This document shows, in pieces, positions 57,168 through 64,000 of a DNA stretch of 64,000 nucleotides (positions are counted from its first letter, which is position 1; every line of letters starts with the position of its first letter). The DNA lies in contig DASZZN010000029.1 of NCBI GenBank assembly GCA_035544955.1, positions 124,001 through 188,000 on the forward strand, in the 5' to 3' direction. The notes beneath the pieces were generated by a model. It was not told the origin of the DNA and made no database searches. It worked only from the letters and a program-made list of their open reading frames with translations. This stretch comes from Candidatus Dormiibacterota bacterium. GTDB taxonomy: Bacteria > Chloroflexota > Dormibacteria > CF-121. Made by a program: the position numbers and the translations under genes.

Positions 57168-59708
57168 CTAGCCGGAGGCGGTAGCCTTGAGTGGTTGTTG
57201 AGCGGGCTCCTTGCGGAAGGTGGCTTCTCGCAAGTCTCGGAAGGCGAACCCCACAACGCCGGCGCACGCGAGCAGCAGCCCCGCCGCAACAAACACAAGC
57301 GGCGCCCCTAAACGGTCGGTAAGCGGACCCGCCATTGCCATGCCGCCAAGCAGGCCAGCCTGCGCTAGAAGGAAGCGGCTTGACATCACCCGCCCCCTAA
57401 TGTAGTCCGGAGCCTCGCGCTGAATCACCGAGATGAGAGGGACGAAATAGACCGTGCTCGCCAACCCGCATAGAAATAGGAATGCGATTGCGAACGGCAA
57501 GCTCCGAAGCAGGCCGGTAAGCGCATACGAAACGCCGCACCCCGCGACGCCGACGAGGATCAGGATGCCTGCCCTGTATCGGCTCATGAGTTGGGGCGCG
57601 GCGAGTGCGCCAATGACTGCGCCGGCCCCGATTACCGCCTCGAGGAGCCCGTATCCGAAGGGACCGGCATCGAGCGCGCCGTAGGCGAGGACCACCAGCG
57701 TGGGGAACGTCATGCCAGCGAAGAGTGCAACCATGGCCGTCATCGCCATCGTGGACCGCAAGATACGACTCCTTACGATGAACCTCATTCCGTCGGCCAC
57801 GTCTTGGACAATGTGCGGCGCAGCCTTCTGGGTGTTTCGGAGAACATCCGGAATGCCCAGCAGGGTGATCGCGGAAAAGAGGTAGGTGCCCGCATCGATA
57901 AGGAATAAGAGTGTCCAACTGATCGCCGCCGCGATCAGTCCTGCTGTTGCGTATCCAAGCAGCTCCATGGCACGCTCGGAGGAAAATACCAGGCTGTTCG
58001 CCCTAACCAGCAGGTCCGGCGGCACAAGATTGGGAATGATCGTTTGCTTAGCCGGATTGAAGACGGCGCTAGCTGTTGCCACCAAGAAGACACAAATGAA
58101 AACGCCCGGCAACCAGTGCAGGGCCAGAAAGGGGATCGTAACGGTGAGGATGGCCCGGACAATGTCAGAGACGATCATTAATCGCTGTCGATTGAACCGA
58201 TCGACGATCGAACCTGCCAAGAGCCCGAAGAGAATGGTCGGCACAGCTTTCGCGATAAGGCCGAGAGCAACCACTGAAGCTGACCGGCTGACCAAGAACA
58301 GCATGATCGCGAGCCCGGTTGTATTCATCATGTCTCCGAAATAGGACACCGCCTGGCCGAGCCACAGCCGCCTGAAGGCGACAATGGTCAGCAGCTCGCG
58401 GTAGTTTTGCTCCTGCTTCGGGCGTGGTGCGTTCGGAAGGTCAAGTCCCCATCGCTCGGAAACAATCTTCTCGAGCTCTGTGATTACGGCCGGGTCATAC
58501 CATGTCCCAGCTAACTGCCTGAGTTCGCGGATGGCCTCAGCAGGTGTCTTCACGGTTGGCCGGAAAACTCTGGCTTGGGTGATCGTGTCAAAGGCGTCAC
58601 AAGCATTTACGATCCGGGAGCCCAATGGAATCGCCTCACCTTTGAGGCCATCGGGATATCCGGCGCCATCCCAGCGCTCGTGGTGGTGCATGACGATTTC
58701 AGAGACGTCTTTCTGCTCCGGGTGCTCAGCCAGGATCTGAGCGCCCTCGACCGGGTGGGTCTTGATGATCTCGTACTCCTCCGGGGTGAGCTTCCCGGGT
58801 TTCAGAAGGATCGAGTCGGGAATGGCGATCTTGCCCAGGTCATGTAGGATGCCGCCAACGCGAATGGTGTTGCATTCATCCTCACTGAGGTGCATCATGC
58901 GCGCGATCATCTCGCAGAGCTCTCCGACTCTCTGAGAGTGACCAAATGTCTGCCCATCACGCTTGTCAACCACGCGGCTCTGCATGATGAATGAGTCGCG
59001 GAGCCACTGATCTAGCCGGTTCTGTTTCTGCAAGCTTGTTCGATAGACGAGCAACGGCCCGTAGAGAAGGAAGACGACCAGCTTGCCGCCGATGGAGGTC
59101 GCCTGCATGATCGTGAAAATAAGGTAGCCAACGATGGGCAGAGCAACGTAGGTCAACCAACTGCCAGCAACCGCGTTGCGGGCCGTCCGCCAGAAGCTCG
59201 ATCCCTGCAGTAAAGAGAGGAATGCCGCCACGAAAGCGTCATTCAGCCCAACGATCATGAGAACCATCAACGGTAGAGCGAGCACCCATGTGGCCTGCGG
59301 GTGCTGCAAGTTCAAGCCGTAAAACACGAGGCTAGGAATGCCGTACACGAAGCTGAACATTCCGCGCGAGAAAGCAAAACGGGTCCACGAGACGGTTCGC
59401 CCGGGGATTCGTTCATCCAGAGTTCCGATCGCAGCCACCAACATCACCGCCCACGGCGGAAGGGCGAGCAGCGCGCCAAAAAGAGGCGCCAGGCCAACCG
59501 TCAATACGGCGCCATGCCGCGTTTTCAGGGGAGCGATCGAGGAAAGGAAGGTTAGTGACAGCAGGATGACGGCCGTTGACATCAGTCCGCCGGCTGCCGG
59601 CGAGGCCAGATCATACGGTGCCTGAATGGCCGTCGTTACGACTAGAAGACCCACGCCAGACGCGCCGACAGCTAACGCGTAGAGAGTAACGGGCCTAGGC
59701 CTGGGCAT
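57168..59708 (-). CDS. HD-GYP phosphodiesterase fused to an MFS transporter
   Basis: An 846-residue three-part protein. Residues 1-222 contain about six membrane helices (an MASE-like sensor). Residues 240-425 are an HD-GYP domain: HSQRVGEL (His257), HDLGK (289-293), HHHERWDGAGYPDGL (341-355, GYP 350-352), NACDAFD. HD-GYP enzymes degrade cyclic di-GMP. Residues 438-835 form a complete 12-helix MFS permease (WLGQAVSYFGDMMNT, VDRFNRQRLMIVSDI). The frame is continuous with no start codon context at the junction, so it is a true fusion in this sequence. Export controlled by c-di-GMP turnover is inferred. Confidence 0.92.
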   Translation of the reverse strand: MPRPRPVTLYALAVGASGVGLLVVTTAIQAPYDLASPAAGGLMSTAVILLSLTFLSSIAPLKTRHGAVLTVGLAPLFGALLALPPWAVMLVAAIGTLDERIPGRTVSWTRFAFSRGMFSFVYGIPSLVFYGLNLQHPQATWVLALPLMVLMIVGLNDAFVAAFLSLLQGSSFWRTARNAVAGSWLTYVALPIVGYLIFTIMQATSIGGKLVVFLLYGPLLVYRTSLQKQNRLDQWLRDSFIMQSRVVDKRDGQTFGHSQRVGELCEMIARMMHLSEDECNTIRVGGILHDLGKIAIPDSILLKPGKLTPEEYEIIKTHPVEGAQILAEHPEQKDVSEIVMHHHERWDGAGYPDGLKGEAIPLGSRIVNACDAFDTITQARVFRPTVKTPAEAIRELRQLAGTWYDPAVITELEKIVSERWGLDLPNAPRPKQEQNYRELLTIVAFRRLWLGQAVSYFGDMMNTTGLAIMLFLVSRSASVVALGLIAKAVPTILFGLLAGSIVDRFNRQRLMIVSDIVRAILTVTIPFLALHWLPGVFICVFLVATASAVFNPAKQTIIPNLVPPDLLVRANSLVFSSERAMELLGYATAGLIAAAISWTLLFLIDAGTYLFSAITLLGIPDVLRNTQKAAPHIVQDVADGMRFIVRSRILRSTMAMTAMVALFAGMTFPTLVVLAYGALDAGPFGYGLLEAVIGAGAVIGALAAPQLMSRYRAGILILVGVAGCGVSYALTGLLRSLPFAIAFLFLCGLASTVYFVPLISVIQREAPDYIRGRVMSSRFLLAQAGLLGGMAMAGPLTDRLGAPLVFVAAGLLLACAGVVGFAFRDLREATFRKEPAQQPLKATASG

Positions 59709-59763
59709 CAGGTCCTCGATATCTAATCACATAACCAAATAGGTCCCAGGAACCCGACAGAAA

Positions 59764-59793
59764 CAAAAAAACCCGGGCTTGCCCGGGTTTTTT
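59764..59793. terminator. Strong bidirectional terminator
   Basis: AAAAAACCCGGGC, TT, GCCCGGGTTTTTT is a perfect hairpin with A and T tracts on the two sides, so it terminates on both strands. It lies between the small peptide gene (59807-59890) and the HD-GYP-MFS gene (start 59708), isolating them from each other. Confidence 0.95.
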
Positions 59794-59806
59794 CGTTCAA
59801 ATGCCG

Positions 59807-59890
59807 TTAAACGTTAATGTTGGCGCCGCCGGCCAAGATGGCACCAAGCAGGCCGACAACTACGACGAGAAGCTTCTTCAAATCGACCAC
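59807..59890 (-). CDS. 27-residue hydrophobic peptide
   Basis: A short minus-strand frame starting GTG 59890. It begins MVDLKKLLVVVVGLL, continues with GAILAG, and ends GANINV. A TTG at 59881 would give MKKLL at the N-terminus. It has a Lys pair followed by a single membrane-length hydrophobic stretch and a polar tail. GGGGGTGG serves as a possible Shine-Dalgarno. The gene is followed by the strong terminator after 13 bases, as expected for an independent small transcript. It could be a membrane micropeptide or a secreted signal. No relative is recognised. Confidence 0.5.
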   Translation of the reverse strand: MVDLKKLLVVVVGLLGAILAGGANINV

Positions 59891-60023
59891 CCCCACGTAC
59901 AAGATTCCCCGAAAGCCGCGCAGAGGACTCCCTTGGTATTCACCAAAGTAGCCCCCTCCAAGCGCCGAGTAAATCTATCACCCGGACAGCGGCCTGCCCT
60001 ATTGATAGCGAACTAATGTTCGC

Positions 60024-60668
60024 CTAGATATCCAATTGCACCGCTTGGGCGGCCGCTTCGGCTCGGGTTCGGACCTGGAGTTTGCGGTAGATGTTCCGCA
60101 GATGGGACTTGATCGTCCCCTCACCCAGGCTAAGGCGATTGGCGATGGCCTTGTTGCTCATCCCCACAACCACCATCCGGAGGATCTGGGTTTCCCGTTC
60201 GGTAAGCGGTTCAGCCAGGGGCCGGCGCGATCTCTTCAGGGTTGAGCCCAGCCGAACGATCACCCGACGGGTCAGCTGATCGTCGAGCTGGAAGTGGCCG
60301 GCGTGGGCATCCTGGATGCTCCGGGCCAGGCTCGCCGGGTCGACATCCTTCAAGACATAGCCGGACGCACCGGCGGCGACCATCTCGACGATGTCCTCCT
60401 CCGCCTCGGAGATCGTCAGCGCCAGCACGACCCGGTCCGGGTTCTCCTCTTTGATCGCACGGGTGGCGGCGATGCCGCCCATTTCCGGCATGTTCAGGTC
60501 CATGAGGATCACGTCCGGCTTCAGCCGACGGGATCGTTCGACCGCCTGACGCCCGGTCATCGCCTCGCCCACGATGTCGATCTCGGGGAAGTCGCGGAGC
60601 ATGCCCTGGACCCCTGCCCGGAAAATGGGCCGATCGTCGGCGATCAGGACGCGGACACGCTCCTTCAC
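60024..60668 (-). CDS. NarL/FixJ-type response regulator
   Basis: A 214-residue response regulator. The acidic pair is in VLIADDRPIFRAG, the phosphoacceptor is Asp57 (ILMDLNMPEMGG), and Lys is in GYVLKDVDP. A LuxR HTH is at about 150-210 (LTERETQILRMVVVGMSNKAIA, LSLGEGTIKSHLRNIYRKL). ATG 60668 overlaps the stop of the sensor kinase by four bases. Confidence 0.95.
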   Translation of the reverse strand: MKERVRVLIADDRPIFRAGVQGMLRDFPEIDIVGEAMTGRQAVERSRRLKPDVILMDLNMPEMGGIAATRAIKEENPDRVVLALTISEAEEDIVEMVAAGASGYVLKDVDPASLARSIQDAHAGHFQLDDQLTRRVIVRLGSTLKRSRRPLAEPLTERETQILRMVVVGMSNKAIANRLSLGEGTIKSHLRNIYRKLQVRTRAEAAAQAVQLDI

Positions 60669-62374
60669 TCGGCCCGGTCCGCAGGGCCGATCAGCGTCAC
60701 AACGGTGCCTTCCAGCGCTTGGCTGACGATTTCGAGCGTTCCGCCCATCAGCTCGGCCCGCTCGCGCATCCCCACCAGCCCGTAGGAGCCGACTTTCCGG
60801 GGGTCTTCGGCCACCCGGTGCACGTCAAAGCCGCGACCGTCGTCGCGGACTGTCATGACCCAGGGGGCCGATGATAGATCGAGAACGACCCAGAGGTTGC
60901 GCGCTCGCGAGTGCTTGCGAACGTTCGAGAGGCTCTCACGGAGTACCTGGAAGATGACTTCCTTCTGCTCCGCCGCGATGGCGTTCTCCTCGCCGCGGAT
61001 GTTGACATTGGTTTCGACCAGGTTCACCCGCCCGAACTGGTCCACCAGCTTCAACAGCGAGGCCAGCAACCCCTCGGAACGGATGGTTTTAGGCCGCAGC
61101 GACTGCAGGATGTTGCGCGCACCGGCCAGGATCTCCTCCGACATCGAGCGGAGCTGCGGCAGCAACTGGCTCGCATCCTGAGGATCGCGCTCCCGCCGTT
61201 GTTCGTAGTACTTGAAGAGCGCGACGACCGCCGCCAGATCGGAGGCGAGCCCGTCGTGGATCTCGCGGGCCAGGTTCAGCCGCTCCTGCAGGACGGCGAC
61301 CTCCGCAACTTTGCTCGCCAGGCTGTGTGCACGTAGCGCAGCCACCGCTTCGACCGCCAGGTCCTCGAGCCGGACTGCATCGCGCCGGTCCAGCCGCCAT
61401 GGAGTGCGCCGCAGAAGCGCCAGCACCCCGATCGGCCGCTCGAGCGGAGGCGACAGGGCAATCGCGGCGAACCCCCGGTAGCCAGCGTCCACCCAGGCGG
61501 ACTCGTCCGGGGTCAGTTCCTCGTTCGCGAGGTCCTCGACGGTGAAGACCTCGTTATGCTCGAGGGCTTTCCGCAGGAGACCGCTGCTGATGGAGGCGAC
61601 GCCCTCTGGCGCCGCCAGCGACTCCGTCGGGACGCCGGCGCGAAGAACGAACCGCCGCTGCTCGCCCAGCGTGTACACCTGACTGGCGTCCACCTGTAGG
61701 AGATCGAGGGCTTGCTGGGCCGCCGCCAGCAGGATGGTCTGAAGGTAGCCGGCCATCTGCTCGGGTACCAGACGCGCAGCCGGCAACTCGGCCGAGGGAG
61801 GCGCGGCCTGGGTGGGCGGCTCAGGTGCTGCGGGTTCCACGGCGGGTTCGCGTTCGGCCGCTGCCGGGGGTTCGGGTGGTGGTGCCGCGGTGGCGGCTGG
61901 GGCTGGTTCCGGCGAAGGCTCGGGAGCCGGCGGTGCGGCGAGCGCTTCGCTGGGAGCCTCAACAGCTGAGGTTGTAACGGCGAACGGTTCGGTGGCAGCC
62001 TCGGGAGCCGCCAGTGTAACGGCGACCGGTTCGACTGGAGCTTCCGCGGCGGCAGTTGGCTCAGGTCGTTTCGCAGCCTGGGTCCGCTCCATCGAGCGGG
62101 CGAAGAGCTCGAAGAAGTGGTCGAGCACCTCGCGCTCGTCAGGACTCAGCTCGCCGTTGACGCCGGCAATCATCTCGGCAGCACTCGCCCGCGGCTCGTG
62201 CCACGCCGCACCGGACTCGGCCGTACCGCGGCGGAGCCGGCGGATCAGCTCACGTAGCCGTTCGGCAGCCGCCGCCCGCTCTTCATTGCTGGGATCGCGA
62301 GCACGAGCGTGCGCCAGCTGCTCCGCAATTTCGGGGAAGTTGACTTCGAGGTAGTGAACAAGGACGTCGTGCAT
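60665..62374 (-). CDS. NarL-system histidine kinase with GAF domain, cytosolic
   Basis: A 569-residue HisKA_3 kinase. Residues 1-100 are helical. Residues 100-200 are a Pro/Ala/Glu-rich low-complexity linker. A GAF domain spans about 205-345. The phosphoacceptor His373 is in LAREIHDGLASDL. The HATPase has VLRESLSNVRKHS (N box), VRDDGRGFD (G1) and GLVGMRERAELMGG. No membrane segment is present, so it senses a cytoplasmic signal through the GAF domain. It is co-translated with the response regulator at 60024. The linker length is unusual. Confidence 0.93.
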   Translation of the reverse strand: MHDVLVHYLEVNFPEIAEQLAHARARDPSNEERAAAAERLRELIRRLRRGTAESGAAWHEPRASAAEMIAGVNGELSPDEREVLDHFFELFARSMERTQAAKRPEPTAAAEAPVEPVAVTLAAPEAATEPFAVTTSAVEAPSEALAAPPAPEPSPEPAPAATAAPPPEPPAAAEREPAVEPAAPEPPTQAAPPSAELPAARLVPEQMAGYLQTILLAAAQQALDLLQVDASQVYTLGEQRRFVLRAGVPTESLAAPEGVASISSGLLRKALEHNEVFTVEDLANEELTPDESAWVDAGYRGFAAIALSPPLERPIGVLALLRRTPWRLDRRDAVRLEDLAVEAVAALRAHSLASKVAEVAVLQERLNLAREIHDGLASDLAAVVALFKYYEQRRERDPQDASQLLPQLRSMSEEILAGARNILQSLRPKTIRSEGLLASLLKLVDQFGRVNLVETNVNIRGEENAIAAEQKEVIFQVLRESLSNVRKHSRARNLWVVLDLSSAPWVMTVRDDGRGFDVHRVAEDPRKVGSYGLVGMRERAELMGGTLEIVSQALEGTVVTLIGPADRAE

Positions 62375-62400
62375 TGCCTTCTCAGTAGGGACTTCAAACT

Positions 62401-62429
62401 ATCGAAGTCGGGATAGAGAGTTTTGTCAA
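62401..62429 (-). promoter_or_regulatory. Promoter of the histidine-kinase operon
   Basis: On the minus strand TTGACA (62424-62429) is followed after 17 bases by TTCGAT (62401-62406). The -35 is a perfect consensus and the -10 is weak. Transcription would start about 20 bases before ATG 62374. Confidence 0.5.
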
Positions 62430-62493
62430 GGGCAGTTCGGCGGATGTCCGTTTAGACGATAACCGTGTACAAAGATGTTACGGGAGCCAAAGC

Positions 62494-62499
62494 TATAAT
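62494..62499 (+). promoter_or_regulatory. -10 element for the diguanylate-cyclase gene
   Basis: A consensus TATAAT lies 39 bases before the TTG start at 62538. No good -35 is seen at the right distance, so an activator or a sigma factor with extended -10 use may be needed. Confidence 0.4.
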
Positions 62500-62537
62500 G
62501 GCTAAGTCGCGGCTTTCCCCAGGACTTGTGATCTTTA

Positions 62538-64000
62538 TTGACTGCTGAAACCGCCAGCATCCGGCTTTCCTACATCATCAACCACGATGTGACGAAGGCC
62601 GCGATGCAGAACTTCTCGGCCCGGACGGGCATATCGCTGGCTGCCGACTCGACAGACGGCTACCAGATTCCGCCGGGCCTGCCACAGAACGATTTCTGCC
62701 TGATCATGCAGAACTTCGGGCGGTGCGAAATGGTACCCAATGCCTCGGCGCCACTCCACGGTGATGAGCCCCAGCTGCGCTACGACGGCGCACAAATCGG
62801 TCACTTGATCATCCCCATCTGCGACGGCCGCCACCTGCTCGGGCGCCTGGTCAGCGAGCCATTCGCCGTTACGAAGCCGGACTTTGCGACGGTCTACGAG
62901 CTGGCGCGCGCGCTCCCGGTGCATCCGGACAATCTGATGCGCGCGGTGCAGTCCGTACCGGTCGTTTCCCAGCCGCAAATCATGGAAGCGGCCAACCTCG
63001 TCCACACACTGGTGCAGCATGTGGTCGCACAGAATTACAAACACCAGGACGAGCTCACGGTGCTGCGCGCCTTCGACAGCATCATGACCAATCTCAGTTA
63101 CGAAGTCCTGAGCGACATGATCCTCAACCTGGGGACCCGGCTGCTCCGTGGCCAGGCATCCCTCCTGTTCCTCGCCGGCGAGCAAGGACAGCGCGAAGAA
63201 GCCTACACCGGACCGGAGCCGAATGGCACCGGCGACCTTCGCCGGCTGCTGGTCGAGATGTCGGACTTCGTACTGCAGTCGAAGCGGCCGCTGTCCGTCC
63301 CGGACGCGTCGCAAAGCCCCTGGACGCAACACCTGCTGGGGCGGCATGACGTACAGGGCTCAATCACGATCACGCCACTCCTCCAGCAGGACCGCCTTCG
63401 CGGCACGCTCGGCATTTATGCCACCGACGCCAGCCGAGACCCGGAGTCGGACCTCCATCTGCTGTCGATGCTCGCGGCGCAGGCCGTCAACAGCCTGGTC
63501 ATGCTCGAGCGGTTGGTCGCCAGCGAGGAGCAGGCGCTCACAGACAGCCTCACCGGCCTCTACAACTACCGCTTCTTCCAGGAGAGCCTGCAGCGCGAGC
63601 TGAGCCGGGCCTCGCGCAGCAAAGCCCACCTGTCGCTGATCGTGCTCGACCTGGACAACTTCAAGGTCATCAACGACAACTACGGCCATCCCGTGGGCGA
63701 CCGCGTGCTTCGTCACCTCGCCGATCTGATCCAGCGCCACAGCCGCAAGGCGAACGTCGTCGTCCGCTATGGCGGCGACGAGTTCTGCATCATCGTCCCG
63801 GAGGGCGACCTCGATACGGCGCGGGGGGTCGCCGAGCGCGTCCTTACGGAAATCCGCAACAGCCCGTACGCCGACGAGGCCCACGGCGTTCCCCCCCTGA
63901 CCCTCACGGTCAGCGCCGGCGTCACCGCCTACCGCCCCGAGGAGGACAACGCCTTTTCCTTCTTCAAGCGGGCCGACGAGAACCTGCTGACCGCGAAGCG
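62538..64000 (+). CDS. PocR-like / GAF / GGDEF diguanylate cyclase, 3' end beyond window
   Basis: The frame is open to the window edge (487 residues visible). TTG 62538 is the first start after an in-frame stop. Residues about 5-125 resemble a PocR sensory domain (NDFCLIMQNFGRCEM, HLIIPICDGRHLLGRLVSEPF). A GAF-like domain spans about 185-325. The GGDEF domain follows: DSLTGLYNYRFFQ, LDLDNFKVINDNYGHPVGD, RYGGDEF at 410-416. It makes cyclic di-GMP from GTP. The inhibitory RxxD site before the active loop reads RKAN, so product inhibition is probably lost. It is divergent from the kinase operon. Confidence 0.9.
   Translation, partial: MTAETASIRLSYIINHDVTKAAMQNFSARTGISLAADSTDGYQIPPGLPQNDFCLIMQNFGRCEMVPNASAPLHGDEPQLRYDGAQIGHLIIPICDGRHLLGRLVSEPFAVTKPDFATVYELARALPVHPDNLMRAVQSVPVVSQPQIMEAANLVHTLVQHVVAQNYKHQDELTVLRAFDSIMTNLSYEVLSDMILNLGTRLLRGQASLLFLAGEQGQREEAYTGPEPNGTGDLRRLLVEMSDFVLQSKRPLSVPDASQSPWTQHLLGRHDVQGSITITPLLQQDRLRGTLGIYATDASRDPESDLHLLSMLAAQAVNSLVMLERLVASEEQALTDSLTGLYNYRFFQESLQRELSRASRSKAHLSLIVLDLDNFKVINDNYGHPVGDRVLRHLADLIQRHSRKANVVVRYGGDEFCIIVPEGDLDTARGVAERVLTEIRNSPYADEAHGVPPLTLTVSAGVTAYRPEEDNAFSFFKRADENLLTAK

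Noticed and set aside
1-64000. CRISPR arrays, rRNA genes, transposases and integrases
   Set aside because: Searched by eye on both strands; no regularly spaced repeat array, rRNA sequence, or recombinase catalytic motifs were found.

Overview
This is a gene-dense, GC-rich bacterial chromosome fragment. The mixture of genes suggests a member of the Chloroflexota/Dormibacterota-like soil lineages: a DUF5679 zinc ribbon, DUF5317, large adenylate-cyclase/ATPase/TPR/LuxR regulators, a split fatty-acid locus and leaderless-looking promoters. That assignment is inference from gene content only. No rRNA, CRISPR array, transposase or integrase was seen. One intact tRNA gene, tRNA-Val(CAC), is present.

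Bases 1-31300 are accessory in character. They hold a partial acyl-CoA ligase, a MoaD-like/BNR-repeat gene pair, a DyP peroxidase and stress genes (HdeD, three DUF2171-like barrel proteins, an AI-2E-family permease). They also hold four very large signal-ATPase regulators (3295, 11787, 13660, 27715) and a Crp regulator with a palindromic operator in front of a metallo-hydrolase gene. Gene remnants are common here: a rhomboid-LysR chimera, a broken epoxide hydrolase and a frameshifted SRPBCC gene. A 68-bp direct repeat occurs at 8316, 22579 and 31218, with paired TGYYGTCA motifs nearby. An orphan excisionase-like HTH gene (25678) and a tRNA-Gly 3' remnant (31059) suggest that integrative elements once moved through this stretch.

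Bases 31300-57200 are housekeeping. In order they are: thioredoxin/FmdB; an aminotransferase-serA-DUF1015 operon; a cell-wall amidase; rpsF-ssb-rpsR; tRNA-Val; moeA; an EF-G-like GTPase; and a Nudix, PfkB and macro-domain group next to a LexA-type box. The central locus is a divergent fatty-acid cluster. The minus arm reads FabH-like (catalytic triad lost), FabF, a soluble MgtE-type Mg2+ sensor and an Nramp-related transporter. The plus arm reads acpP, fabD, fabF. A TrkA-N pair, a phosphoesterase, a second AI-2E permease and a DUF5317 protein follow.

Bases 57200-64000 are a signalling block. It contains an HD-GYP phosphodiesterase fused to an MFS transporter, a 27-residue hydrophobic peptide gene beside a strong terminator, a NarL-type two-component pair, and a divergent PocR-GAF-GGDEF diguanylate cyclase that runs off the window.
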